Origin: Gracilimonas sp040877545
GTDB taxonomy: Bacteria; Bacteroidota; Rhodothermia; Balneolales; Balneolaceae
Reading direction: 5' to 3'
Assembly (NCBI GenBank): GCA_040877545.1
Contig: JBBDNN010000108.1
Location: 1-47,225 of the forward strand
Length of the DNA: 47,225 nucleotides
In this document: piece by piece, positions 9,627-18,767 of the stretch
How the letters are laid out: every line of letters begins with the position of its first letter
Position numbering within the stretch: position 1 is the stretch's first letter
Program-made: the position numbers and the translations under genes
Notes under the pieces: model-generated
What the model saw: the letters and a program-made list of their open reading frames with translations, nothing else
Told to the model about the DNA's origin: nothing
The model's database searches: none

Positions 9627-9920
9627 ATGACTAAAGCAGACATTGTAGACATCATTTCATCCTCAGTAGGTTTAACAAAAGTAGAAACAGAGGCAGTTGT
9701 GAACGGCTTTATTGAAACTGTAATTGACGCGATGAAGCGCGACGAAAATATTGAGCTACGGGGTTTTGGTAGTTTTAAAGTAGTTAAACGTGCACAACGT
9801 GTAGCGAGAAATCCCAAAACAAATGAAGAAGTTATAGTACCAGAACAATATGCCCCGGTGCTTAAGATGTCAAAAGAATTTAAAGAGGCTGTTAACAAAG
9901 CAAGGATGATTGAAAATTGA
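9627..9920 (+). CDS. HU/IHF family DNA-binding protein
   Basis: A 97-residue nucleoid protein of normal HU size. It shows the family core GFGSF at about 49-53 and the DNA-intercalating beta-arm around VARNPKTNEEV, with the conserved Arg-Asn-Pro tip. The N-terminus MTKADIVDIIS matches the start of the HU helical body, supporting the ATG at 9627. HU dimers bend and compact DNA and assist replication and transcription. HU and IHF subunits cannot be separated by eye. A good -33/-7 promoter lies just upstream, and the COX24-type basic protein follows 83 bases later, possibly on the same transcript, which would end at the strong terminator after 10096. Confidence 0.93.
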   Translation: MTKADIVDIISSSVGLTKVETEAVVNGFIETVIDAMKRDENIELRGFGSFKVVKRAQRVARNPKTNEEVIVPEQYAPVLKMSKEFKEAVNKARMIEN

Positions 9921-10003
9921 ATTTAGAAAACCTCTAAAATCTTCTTATTTTCAAAGCTGTTCGAACAACAGTATTAATTATAAAGAAATTGTAGGTGTTA
10001 CGT

Positions 10004-10096
10004 ATGCCAAGTGGTAAAAAAAGAAAGCGCGCAAAAATTGCCAAGCATAAGCGGAAAAAGCGCCTGAGAAAAAACAGGCATAAGAAAAAGAAATAA
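10004..10096 (+). CDS. 30-residue COX24/AURKAIP1-type basic protein
   Basis: A 30-codon ATG frame beginning MPSGKKRKR and ending in KNRHKKKK; more than half of the residues are Lys or Arg. The sequence matches the short bacterial AURKAIP1/COX24-domain proteins known from Bacteroidota, related to mitochondrial small-subunit protein mS38. That relationship suggests a ribosomal rRNA-binding role, which is inference. The frame is followed four bases later by a strong intrinsic terminator, supporting a genuine 3' end. It is short enough to be missed by length-filtered gene finders. Confidence 0.82.
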   Translation: MPSGKKRKRAKIAKHKRKKRLRKNRHKKKK

Positions 10097-10100
10097 ATAA

Positions 10101-10130
10101 AAAAGGCTCCTTTTGGAGCCTTTTTTATTT
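10101..10130. terminator. Strong intrinsic terminator, probably bidirectional
   Basis: AAAAGGCTCC (10101-10110), loop TTTT, GGAGCCTTTT (10115-10124), then more T. It ends the HU/COX24 unit. The A-run on the left makes it usable for the minus-strand gene ending at 10161 as well. Confidence 0.9.
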
Positions 10131-10160
10131 TCTAAGTTTTATGGGTTAAAAAAGCTAAAA

Positions 10161-10814
10161 TTATGCAGCTATTGATTTTTCAAGAACTTTATCAGACATA
10201 AAAATTACTTTATTAGCTTTAAGTAACAGGTCGTGTAGTTTTCGGCCAACCAGGTGTTGTACTTCGTTGAGGCTGTTAGGGGAGTCTAATTCGTATTGAA
10301 AATAGGAGATAAGATTAATAGCCGAGAGATATTTGCCACTCTCATCACCATCAATCTCAATATGCCAACGGGTAATAAGATCATCATCGGCTAAAAATTC
10401 ATTCACTTCTTTAGTGATAGCTTCCATCCAGCGGCTGGCTTTTTCAATACGATAATTTCCACTTTCGCCAGGAACCTCAGGCTGACACTTGTCAATATCA
10501 AATAACCAAGACATTTCTACATCAATGACTGGCTTTACAGTAGACCTGGTAAGCGTTTTTATTTTCAGGAAGGGATGTTCTTCCATTCCTTTCAAATCTT
10601 TAGCTATAGTAGCTTCCCGAAAACTATCCCAATCAAAGTTAATAGATAGCGAGTGCATGAAACTGGAAACCTTATTAAGCTCTATTATTAATTCCAAACC
10701 AGTGGCATGAATCTTATTATCTTCCCAAATTCTAAACCTGTTAGTGGTTACTCCACGTTTTCCCAATTGTGTTTCAACTGTATTTACAATAGAACTAAAA
10801 ATTGGATATTGCAT
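10161..10814 (-). CDS. Hypothetical protein, unrecognised family
   Basis: About 217 residues from the ATG at 10814 (a TTG at 10844 would add ten residues and touch the start of the divergent NFACT gene). I do not recognise a family. It has no signal peptide or membrane segment and looks cytoplasmic, with mixed alpha/beta composition. Visible elements are an amphipathic N-terminus (YPIFSSIVNTVETQLGKRG), a central MSWLFDIDKCQPEV stretch, and a helical C-terminus (LVGRKLHDLLLKANKVIFM). Its start lies only about 30 bases from the divergent NFACT start, so the two promoters must overlap or lie inside the opposite genes, suggesting possible co-regulation. The 3' end abuts the terminator at 10101-10130. 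Confidence 0.7.
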   Translation of the reverse strand: MQYPIFSSIVNTVETQLGKRGVTTNRFRIWEDNKIHATGLELIIELNKVSSFMHSLSINFDWDSFREATIAKDLKGMEEHPFLKIKTLTRSTVKPVIDVEMSWLFDIDKCQPEVPGESGNYRIEKASRWMEAITKEVNEFLADDDLITRWHIEIDGDESGKYLSAINLISYFQYELDSPNSLNEVQHLVGRKLHDLLLKANKVIFMSDKVLEKSIAA

Positions 10815-10843
10815 AAATCTAAAAGTGGCTCTCTGAAATTTCA

Positions 10844-12418
10844 ATGAATTATTACGAACTAATATATCTAAAGCGAGAGCTTAAAGCCAAATTTTCTGGC
10901 TCTTTAATTGAGCAAGCTAATACCCCCTATAAAAATTTTCTGGAATTTTTTATAGCAGGCGAAGAAGATAGGTATCGTCTTCAGTTTAGTGGCGCTCCAG
11001 GTAATATTGCCTTGTTTGCTGATACCTATCGGGGAGCCAAAAAAGATAATACTGTTAACTTTTTTACTTCCATCTATGGCCTGGAAATTGAAGATATAGA
11101 AATTGCAGAAACTGATCGGTGGTTTTCGCTTGTGCTGAGTGAAGGATATAAAATCAGGTTTCGTTTATTTAGCAATCAGGCGAATGTATTTTTATCTAAA
11201 GAGGATCAGATACTGGAGGTTTTTAAAGAGTATGATACTACAGGGGTACCGGTACCCGAACCAAAAGAACTGGACTTGTTTGAAGGTGAAATAAGTGAGA
11301 AAAATACCAAAAATAAACTCACCACATTAAACCCTATGCTTCCCCGGCAAAATCTCGCACAATTGATCAAAATTTATAATCTGGACGAAGCTCCAGAGGC
11401 AGAGATAAAAAGTTTTGTGAAAAAAATTACTCGAGAGATGGAAGATGCTGCTGCATTCAGGCTATTAGAAAATGGAAATACTACCTTACTTTCAGAAGGA
11501 ACCCTGCCAATTACTACAGAAAAATATTATGATTCGGTAAATGACCTGATAGCTCATCGTTACAAAACTCACTCTCACAATCAACGATTAAAGCAAAAGA
11601 AAGGCGAACTGACAAAAAACCTGAAGAGACGGATTAAACGATTGCAGTCTACCCTAAAGAACATGGGAGATATCGATAAAGGATTAGACCGGGCAGAAAA
11701 ATATGAAAAGTGGGGACATTTGTTGATGGCAAAGGCTCATCTTCAAAATATAAATCAGGATTTTATCGAGGTTGATGATTTATATAATGAGGGAGAGAAA
11801 GTAAAAATTTCCCTAAAAAAAGAATTAGATATTGCAGAAAATGCCCAGCGCTACTATAAGAAAGCCAGCAGCTCAAAACGTTCGTACGAGGAGGCCTTTA
11901 AAAGAATCCCGAAAATAAAAAAAGAGAAAAAAGAGCATGAAGAATTATTGAGTGAGATAGAAGAAATCACTGGTTTATGGGCTTTCCAGGATTGGGAAAA
12001 AGAACATCATGCTGAAATTCAGGAATTTTATAGCTCAGAAAAAAAGAAGGATGATGAAAGTCTACCCTTCTATACTCTTGAAATAGGCAGCTACCCGGTT
12101 TGGATTGGGAAAAATGCAAAAAGCAACGATAAGCTGGTTCAACAGGCTCATAAAGAAGATGTGTGGATGCACGCGAGGGGCGTTTCGGGTTCACATTTAG
12201 TTATTAGAATGGGGAATGAAAAAGGAATGCCTCCCAAAAAAGTGATACTTGAGGCCGCCTCTTATGCGGCATTTAATTCTAAGGCACGCGGTTCGGGGCT
12301 GGTACCGGTTATTGTTACCAAATTAAAATATGTACGAAAACCCAAAGGTTCACCACCGGGGGCTGTTCTGGTGGATAAGGAAGAAGTGGAAATGGTGCAA
12401 CCTGAAAAACCCCAGTGA
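10844..12418 (+). CDS. NFACT family ribosome quality-control protein, RqcH/Rqc2-like
   Basis: A 524-residue cytosolic protein with the NFACT layout: an N-terminal NFACT-N domain (about 1-200), a middle coiled-coil/HhH region (about 235-395, rich in Lys and Glu), and a C-terminal NFACT-R domain with DVWMHARGVSGSH starting at D439 and KLKYVRKPKGSPPGA near 500. RqcH homologues bind the 50S subunit with stalled peptidyl-tRNA and recruit tRNA-Ala to add C-terminal tails that mark nascent chains for degradation. Family membership is clear; tailing activity here is inferred. It opens the operon through to 24246, its TGA overlapping the aroK ATG. Confidence 0.85.
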   Translation: MNYYELIYLKRELKAKFSGSLIEQANTPYKNFLEFFIAGEEDRYRLQFSGAPGNIALFADTYRGAKKDNTVNFFTSIYGLEIEDIEIAETDRWFSLVLSEGYKIRFRLFSNQANVFLSKEDQILEVFKEYDTTGVPVPEPKELDLFEGEISEKNTKNKLTTLNPMLPRQNLAQLIKIYNLDEAPEAEIKSFVKKITREMEDAAAFRLLENGNTTLLSEGTLPITTEKYYDSVNDLIAHRYKTHSHNQRLKQKKGELTKNLKRRIKRLQSTLKNMGDIDKGLDRAEKYEKWGHLLMAKAHLQNINQDFIEVDDLYNEGEKVKISLKKELDIAENAQRYYKKASSSKRSYEEAFKRIPKIKKEKKEHEELLSEIEEITGLWAFQDWEKEHHAEIQEFYSSEKKKDDESLPFYTLEIGSYPVWIGKNAKSNDKLVQQAHKEDVWMHARGVSGSHLVIRMGNEKGMPPKKVILEAASYAAFNSKARGSGLVPVIVTKLKYVRKPKGSPPGAVLVDKEEVEMVQPEKPQ

Positions 12419-12981
12419 TGGAAGAAAACAAATTGAAGGGGTATAAAGGAAATATCTACATCACGGGATTTATGGCCTCAGGCAAAAGTACGCTTGGAGC
12501 CTGTTTGGCAAAAAAACTGGCAATGGATTTTGTGGATTTGGATCAGGTGATTGTAGAGAAAGAAGAGAAATCCATTAAAGAAATATTTGAAGTAAGGGGG
12601 GAGGAATATTTCAGAAAAAAAGAAAGAGAATACCTGCAGATATTGTCACAAATGAATAAGAGAGTAATTGCTCTTGGTGGCGGAGCATTGCATGATCAAC
12701 AAATGGTAGATCAGCTGAAATCAAATGGATTATTACTTTTTATTGATACGCCGCTTTCCGAAAGTGTAGATCGCGTTCACAGTAACCTGGAACGGCCTGT
12801 TTTATTTAATAAAGAAGGTAAAATAAAGACAAAACAAGCACTTTTTGATGAATTGAAAACATTATATTCCCAGCGGGTAAAATTCTACAAACAGGCGCAG
12901 GTTAGTATAAAATCACAGATATATTCTACAACCGAGACAATGGCAGAGGCGGCCATCGATAAAATTATGCAGCATGTCTGA
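12418..12981 (+). CDS. aroK: Shikimate kinase
   Basis: About 187 residues. It phosphorylates shikimate with ATP in chorismate synthesis. The P-loop is GFMASGKST (17-25), the shikimate-binding acidic pair is VDLD (D40/D42), the RGEEYFR element starts at R60, and GGG is at 87-89. The start is taken as the ATG at 12418, which shares one base with the NFACT stop (TGATG); a GTG three bases earlier is in frame. The last eight bases overlap aroB. Coupling of aroK with aroB places two steps of the same pathway in one transcript. Confidence 0.94.
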   Translation: MEENKLKGYKGNIYITGFMASGKSTLGACLAKKLAMDFVDLDQVIVEKEEKSIKEIFEVRGEEYFRKKEREYLQILSQMNKRVIALGGGALHDQQMVDQLKSNGLLLFIDTPLSESVDRVHSNLERPVLFNKEGKIKTKQALFDELKTLYSQRVKFYKQAQVSIKSQIYSTTETMAEAAIDKIMQHV

Positions 12982-14068
12982 TACCATTTCAGTTAACACA
13001 TCAACTACTGATAGTTATACTATCCATTTTGGGAGTGATTTAAATTCTCAGCTGGATTCCTTTATCCAGAAATATAGTTCCGGCAAAGTCTTTTTGGTAG
13101 TAGATGAATTTGTGCTCGCTCATCATAAACCGTTGTTTGACGCGGTGATGGAACAGAATTTCCAGCAAATACACATTTTTGAAGTACCGAGTGGAGAAAG
13201 TAGTAAAAGCAGTGTGATGTATCATAAACTGCTTGATTTTATTTTGAATAAAGGCGTCGAACGAAGTACACCGCTCATTGCAATTGGCGGAGGTGTTACG
13301 GGCGATCTTGCCGGTTTTGCAGCTGCAACTGTTCTTCGCGGAATTCCATTGATTCACATCCCTACAACTCTTTTGGCCATGGTAGATAGTTCAATCGGCG
13401 GGAAAACCGGGATTAATCATGATACCGGTAAAAATCTTATTGGTAGTTTTTACCAGCCCCATGCTGTTTTTGCCGATGTCCACTACCTGCAAACCTTGCC
13501 AAAAAAAGAATGGGTAAACGGCCTCAGCGAAGTGCTGAAATATGGTATGATTCACACCCCCGAAATACTTTCTGAAGTTCAGTATTTGTTGGATCAAAAT
13601 GTATTTACTGATGGTGAGGCCTGGCTGCCAATCATAAAAAAAAGTGCGCAGATTAAAGTGGATATTGTTTCGGATGATGTGCTGGAATCTGGCAAGCGGG
13701 CGTATCTGAATTTCGGGCATACATTTGCTCACGTTATCGAGCGGGTGGGAAACTATAAACAGTTTTCTCATGGTGAGGCTGTATTTGCCGGAATGGCTGG
13801 GGCAGTACGGGCATCGAATAAATTGGGTGCCGATATTAATATTTCCAATTTATTGAACTTTAAGCCGTTGTATAATTTCTCATTGGCTCAAGTAAAAACA
13901 AGTGTTTCTGATTTGGTGAATTTGATGAAAAAAGATAAAAAAGTGAAAGACGAACAAATTCATTTAATACTTCTTCAGGAGCTTGGCCTGCCCTATACTT
14001 ATAATGTTGATGATGAACAAATTGCTGAACAAACATGGGAATTCATTTTAAATACATTTGAAAAGTGA
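12974..14068 (+). CDS. aroB: 3-Dehydroquinate synthase
   Basis: A 364-residue enzyme that converts DAHP to 3-dehydroquinate using NAD and a divalent metal. The NAD-binding GGGVTGD is at 105-111, the substrate-binding IGGKTGIN near 141-148, and the metal ligands by family analogy are E186 (GLSEVLKYG), H249 (NFGHT) and H266 (HGEAV). Length and order are normal. The start ATG overlaps aroK by eight bases, and the stop TGA overlaps the tamB GTG start, so translation through aroK-aroB-tamB appears coupled. Confidence 0.96.
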   Translation: MSDTISVNTSTTDSYTIHFGSDLNSQLDSFIQKYSSGKVFLVVDEFVLAHHKPLFDAVMEQNFQQIHIFEVPSGESSKSSVMYHKLLDFILNKGVERSTPLIAIGGGVTGDLAGFAAATVLRGIPLIHIPTTLLAMVDSSIGGKTGINHDTGKNLIGSFYQPHAVFADVHYLQTLPKKEWVNGLSEVLKYGMIHTPEILSEVQYLLDQNVFTDGEAWLPIIKKSAQIKVDIVSDDVLESGKRAYLNFGHTFAHVIERVGNYKQFSHGEAVFAGMAGAVRASNKLGADINISNLLNFKPLYNFSLAQVKTSVSDLVNLMKKDKKVKDEQIHLILLQELGLPYTYNVDDEQIAEQTWEFILNTFEK

Positions 14069-17000
14069 GATACCTGCGATGGATACATAAAACCTGGAAT
14101 TTCTTCTGGACCTTTATTGGGGTGCTGGTTTTGTCTGTGGTATTGGTATGTGGAATTGTTTTTGGTGCAATGCAGCTACAGCCTGTTAAGCATTTGCTTT
14201 CCGAAGAAATTGAGCAACGTTTTAACCAACAGTATAATGGCGTTTTGAGTATCGGGGAGATTGACGGCCTTCTTCCGGTTCTGTTTCAGTTAAAAGATGT
14301 TCGAATATATTCTGATTCCAGTGAATTTGAACCCGTTTTTGAGGCTTCTGCTGTTGATGCCAATTTTGATGTCTTCTCTGTTTTTCGAAAACAGGTGATT
14401 GTTAAAGGCTTGAGGATGGAAAATCCGGATATAATTGTTGATCCCGAATCTTCATTTTCAATTGAACATGCTTTAACAGCATCAAATAACATTCAAAATG
14501 ATCAGAAAGAAGGGACAGGTGATCCCATATTTCAATTCCTGATGCCTTCAGTTAAAATTGATAATGGAAGAGTACTTCTCAGGAATGTTTTTAACTCCGA
14601 AATAGGTGGTGTCAAAGTAGATACCCTAACAGTACAGAATGTAGATTTATCCATGTTTTTTGAATTTACCGAAGAGCAAAGGTTTTTGGATATTGACCGC
14701 TTATCATTTCGGGTTCCTGAGCTTGGCATTACCGATGGACAGTTATTCGGCCAAGTTTACAATGATGAACAGTACCTGGAGTTCAATGCTTTTAATATCC
14801 ACCTGGACAAATCCAGGATTAAGATTAGTGGTGAAGCTGATGGGGTAGATTTATTAAAGGGAAATATTGAAGGCCAGCTCACCTCATCAAAAATAAATAT
14901 TGATATAAGTGATATTGACATTGCACCGGGAAGCATCAGAAAAATTCTACCAGGTTTTCCATACTTTCAAAATTATATTCAAGGATCATTAAACGGCGAA
15001 GGCACCTTCGATTCTTTTTGGTTTGAAAATATCGACTTATCCACTGGCGAAAGTTTCGTGTATGGGTCCGGCTATTTAATCAACCTGTTGAATAACCCGG
15101 ACATAAACTATGGTTTCACTATTGAACGGGCTGCTTTTTCAAATAATGAGATCACCTTATTGCCACTGGAATTAAATCAAAAGCAGGTAGAAGCTATCAC
15201 TCAACTACATCTGGCAGGTGACTTTAAAGGGACTTTAAATAATCTGTCCGGTAACTTGGTGGCGCTGAGCGAACGTGGCAGTATCCAGTTTGATGGAGAT
15301 CTCAGCCTCGCCCAGGAACATGCTTTTGATCTTTTCATTCAAACAGATTCGCTGGATTTAGGAGGATTAGTAGATAGCCGCATTCAACGCACCGACCTAT
15401 CTTTTGAGGGGGAAGTAAAAAGTACTTCGCTCGATTTTATGAATAGTGAAGGTGGTCTTGCATTTACTTTTGAGGGAGGAGCTTTTGATCATCGGGAGTT
15501 TGATCAAATTTCTATAATAACTCAATGGAAAGATGGGTTTTTTGAACCAAATTTAAACCTCAGCCTTAATGGTTCCATGCTTACAGCCAAAGGCTGGGTT
15601 GATTTAAAACAAGAGCAAAATGAATTCTCTATTCAGGGAAATGCCAGGAATTTTGAAATTAATGAATGGCTAAAATTTGAGGGAATGAATTCTACCGTGG
15701 CTGACCTTGACTACGATGTGTTTCTAAAAGGAAATTCACTGAATGAGCTTCATGGCCAACTTAGCGTTGATATTCCGAAAGCAATTGTTGGCACTGATAC
15801 ACTGGCCAGCCACCAGTTTTATTTAGATTTTAATGAGCCTGAATCCACCAGTAGAATGCTTCGTTTTACCTCCACAGCATTTGATGCAACTCTGGAGGGA
15901 AGTTATTCCCCAACTAATCTAATAGCCTTGTCGGAACATTGGGGAAATTATTTTGAGGAACGTTTCAAAGAAGAGATTCTGCTTCAGGATACAAATCCTT
16001 CAGATACCAGCAAGCTTAATATTGCCTCACAAATTGTAGCGCTGTCAGGTCGTTTAAAAAACGTAAACCTTATTAAAGCATATTTTCCGGATTTTCCTTC
16101 CTTCAATTCCTCTGCCAATTTAAACTCTACGATAACTATAGATTCAGACAGGCTGCTATTTAATGCTTCGCTTCAAGATCCTTTAGTTACTTTTGACAAC
16201 AATCAGGTAGATTCCCTGTCAGTACAGGTTACCGGTGGTTTTAGATACGGCAATAAGTTCAAAGAATTTTCAGAATTACAGCTTCAGGCGAATGCTGTTT
16301 TTGCAGATTTTAAGTTTTTGGATGCACGGGGGGTGGATGTGTTTGCCGAATTGAACCAGGATTCAATCTTTATAAGAAATAATGTTGAAGATCTTGCCGG
16401 CAATGCGGATTTCATTTTGGAGACAAATGGCAGGCTACAGAACGAACTGCTAGCTTTTAATATTGATAAACTTAGTTACGGAAAGGATCAGTACCAATGG
16501 CTGAATGAAGGTGATCCGAAGGTAGAATACACAGCAGATGAGAAGCTGAGTTTTTTTGATTTTTCTTTTAGAAACGAAGAACAATTTGTACGGGTAAATG
16601 GCACCATAAGTGATGATGTTGCCGATTCTGTTAATTATGAAATTGGCGGGGTGAAATTAGATCGTATTTCCCGATTACTAGATCGCAGGTTAAGCTTCGG
16701 CGGAATTCTGGATGGAGTTTTTACAACCCGTACGCTTACCACCGTTCCCACCATTCAGGGTGATATATATGTGGATCAATTTGTGATGGAAGGAAATACG
16801 GTTGGAGATATAGACTTATCAAGCCGATACAACTCACAACTTAATCGTTTCGATACAGAGATCCATGTAAGTACTGATTCTGCAAAATATCCCCACTATT
16901 ATACCAACAACGACCGGCGCGGGCAGGAATTCGATATCAACGGTTATGTGCTTGCACCCAGGAATGGTGATTTCCCTGATGTAGATTCTCTCTTTGTTTT

Positions 17001-18756
17001 TGATGTGGATTTTGAAAACATCGATATGTGGATTTTGCCTTACATCGGTCCTAAAATTTTTACTGAAGGCGCTGGTTTGTCTGACGGAACAGGTAAAATT
17101 TGGGGAAATTTACACACATACGATTTTCATGCTGATTTTAATGTTGGAACAGATGACGCTGTTTATTTAAGGCCCAGGTTCTTAGATACTTATTATTATG
17201 CACAAGGTGGGATTACTTTTACGCGAGACGAAGGACTCGTATTCAACGATATTTACTTAATTGATCCATCCGGCGGTAATGCCATTTTGAGTGGCTTTTT
17301 TGACTTTAATGATTTCCAGCCACTAAGCTATGTTGGCATAAAGCTCGAAATGGATGAGTTTCAATTTTTAAATAGCTCTTTTGAAGCTTCGGCACCATTT
17401 TATGGAAATGCATACGGAACCAGTACTGTTACTATAACCGGTACTAATTTAAACCCGGTACTGAGCTCAGAAAGCCCGATTATTTTATCTGATTTTTCTG
17501 AAATTGGTATTCCACTTCTGGAGGAAACAGAATTCAACGAAGACAATAAGTTTATCCGGTTTGTTAATAATTTTGATGTCCATATTGATTCCACAAAAAG
17601 ACAGGTTAACGTGCGTAACAGGAATATTCTTGAGCCTTTAAATCAGGATGATGTAGATCTTTCATTTGCTGAACGATTTACCCTCGATTTACAGTTTGAA
17701 GCTTACGATCCGATGACGGTGCAACTTATTTTTGATCCTGTTACCGGCGATGTTGTAACAGCGGATGGTACAGGTAGAATGAGAATCCGACTTGAAGATG
17801 AACAGGTTTCCATGTTTGGAAGATTTGACATAACGGGAGGAAGATATCAGTTTGTAAGTGGTGACATTTTTTCCAGAAGATTTGAACTCGATTCAGGAGG
17901 ATCTATTACCTGGGAAGGTGATCCTGCAAATGCACGGCTGAATTTGAATGCCATTTATCGAGCCCGGCCAGATATAAATACATTAACCACCTCCCGGTCA
18001 GAAATAAATTCGGAAAACTCACAGCGGGTGCCGGTTGAGCTTGTTCTGAACATAGGTGGTACTATATCAAGTATTGAAAATAACTTCTATTTCCGGCTTC
18101 CAGAAACCTTCGAATCCCGCCAAAGCTCCACCTTGGCTACTCAACTGGCTTCTTTGAACCGTGATGAAGAACTTAAACTCATACAATCGGCAAATTTCCT
18201 GTTAATGGGTGATTTTATCCCGGTTTCAGATACCCAGAATAGCTTGTTTGGTGAAAATTTATCTGGCAGTGCGGCTGTACTTAATCCATTGCTCTCGAGT
18301 CAGGTAATAAGCCCTTTACTTTCTAACCAAATGAACTCTTTATTGAACAGTGATTTGAGTAGTTTGGATGTAGATTTTAATCTAAACACTTACAACCAGG
18401 TAGATCTGGGTGTAGCTCTGCGACTTTATAATGATAAACTTATTTTTAGAAGAGAAGGACAGATAACCGGAAGGCAATCTAATATTGGAGATCTTGGTGC
18501 AACTTACCGGATTAACCGTACATTTGCGGTAACCGCCTTTCACCGGCAGGATCCTACATTTGGAAACCTCAGCAGCACCGAGCAATCGCAGCATTCTCAG
18601 GATATAAATGGTTTGGGAGTAGAGGCAAAATTCAGCTTTAACACATGGAAAGGATTTTTTAACAAACTCTTATCACCAATTAGAAATTTATTTGGACTAA
18701 ACAAGACTGAAGAAGAAAGTATAACAGAAAATAAAGAAGGTGGAAATCCTTCTTGA
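14065..18756 (+). CDS. tamB: TamB/AsmA-like inter-membrane transport protein
   Basis: A 1563-residue protein, anchored by an N-terminal membrane helix at about 13-36 and followed by very long repetitive beta-strand sequence. The C-terminal part (about 1200-1500) has the TamB/DUF490 pattern, including the FDITGGRYQFVSG and SGGSITWEGDPANARLNL segments. Such AsmA-like proteins span the periplasm as a hydrophobic groove and are linked to phospholipid movement to the outer membrane and to outer-membrane protein assembly. The GTG start at 14065 overlaps the aroB stop; no SD is obvious, so re-initiation is likely. The tail is charged and Glu-rich. The position just before rnr and a beta-barrel gene fits an envelope role. 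Confidence 0.85.
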   Translation: MRYLRWIHKTWNFFWTFIGVLVLSVVLVCGIVFGAMQLQPVKHLLSEEIEQRFNQQYNGVLSIGEIDGLLPVLFQLKDVRIYSDSSEFEPVFEASAVDANFDVFSVFRKQVIVKGLRMENPDIIVDPESSFSIEHALTASNNIQNDQKEGTGDPIFQFLMPSVKIDNGRVLLRNVFNSEIGGVKVDTLTVQNVDLSMFFEFTEEQRFLDIDRLSFRVPELGITDGQLFGQVYNDEQYLEFNAFNIHLDKSRIKISGEADGVDLLKGNIEGQLTSSKINIDISDIDIAPGSIRKILPGFPYFQNYIQGSLNGEGTFDSFWFENIDLSTGESFVYGSGYLINLLNNPDINYGFTIERAAFSNNEITLLPLELNQKQVEAITQLHLAGDFKGTLNNLSGNLVALSERGSIQFDGDLSLAQEHAFDLFIQTDSLDLGGLVDSRIQRTDLSFEGEVKSTSLDFMNSEGGLAFTFEGGAFDHREFDQISIITQWKDGFFEPNLNLSLNGSMLTAKGWVDLKQEQNEFSIQGNARNFEINEWLKFEGMNSTVADLDYDVFLKGNSLNELHGQLSVDIPKAIVGTDTLASHQFYLDFNEPESTSRMLRFTSTAFDATLEGSYSPTNLIALSEHWGNYFEERFKEEILLQDTNPSDTSKLNIASQIVALSGRLKNVNLIKAYFPDFPSFNSSANLNSTITIDSDRLLFNASLQDPLVTFDNNQVDSLSVQVTGGFRYGNKFKEFSELQLQANAVFADFKFLDARGVDVFAELNQDSIFIRNNVEDLAGNADFILETNGRLQNELLAFNIDKLSYGKDQYQWLNEGDPKVEYTADEKLSFFDFSFRNEEQFVRVNGTISDDVADSVNYEIGGVKLDRISRLLDRRLSFGGILDGVFTTRTLTTVPTIQGDIYVDQFVMEGNTVGDIDLSSRYNSQLNRFDTEIHVSTDSAKYPHYYTNNDRRGQEFDINGYVLAPRNGDFPDVDSLFVFDVDFENIDMWILPYIGPKIFTEGAGLSDGTGKIWGNLHTYDFHADFNVGTDDAVYLRPRFLDTYYYAQGGITFTRDEGLVFNDIYLIDPSGGNAILSGFFDFNDFQPLSYVGIKLEMDEFQFLNSSFEASAPFYGNAYGTSTVTITGTNLNPVLSSESPIILSDFSEIGIPLLEETEFNEDNKFIRFVNNFDVHIDSTKRQVNVRNRNILEPLNQDDVDLSFAERFTLDLQFEAYDPMTVQLIFDPVTGDVVTADGTGRMRIRLEDEQVSMFGRFDITGGRYQFVSGDIFSRRFELDSGGSITWEGDPANARLNLNAIYRARPDINTLTTSRSEINSENSQRVPVELVLNIGGTISSIENNFYFRLPETFESRQSSTLATQLASLNRDEELKLIQSANFLLMGDFIPVSDTQNSLFGENLSGSAAVLNPLLSSQVISPLLSNQMNSLLNSDLSSLDVDFNLNTYNQVDLGVALRLYNDKLIFRREGQITGRQSNIGDLGATYRINRTFAVTAFHRQDPTFGNLSSTEQSQHSQDINGLGVEAKFSFNTWKGFFNKLLSPIRNLFGLNKTEEESITENKEGGNPS

Positions 18757-18767
18757 AAAAGGTATTA

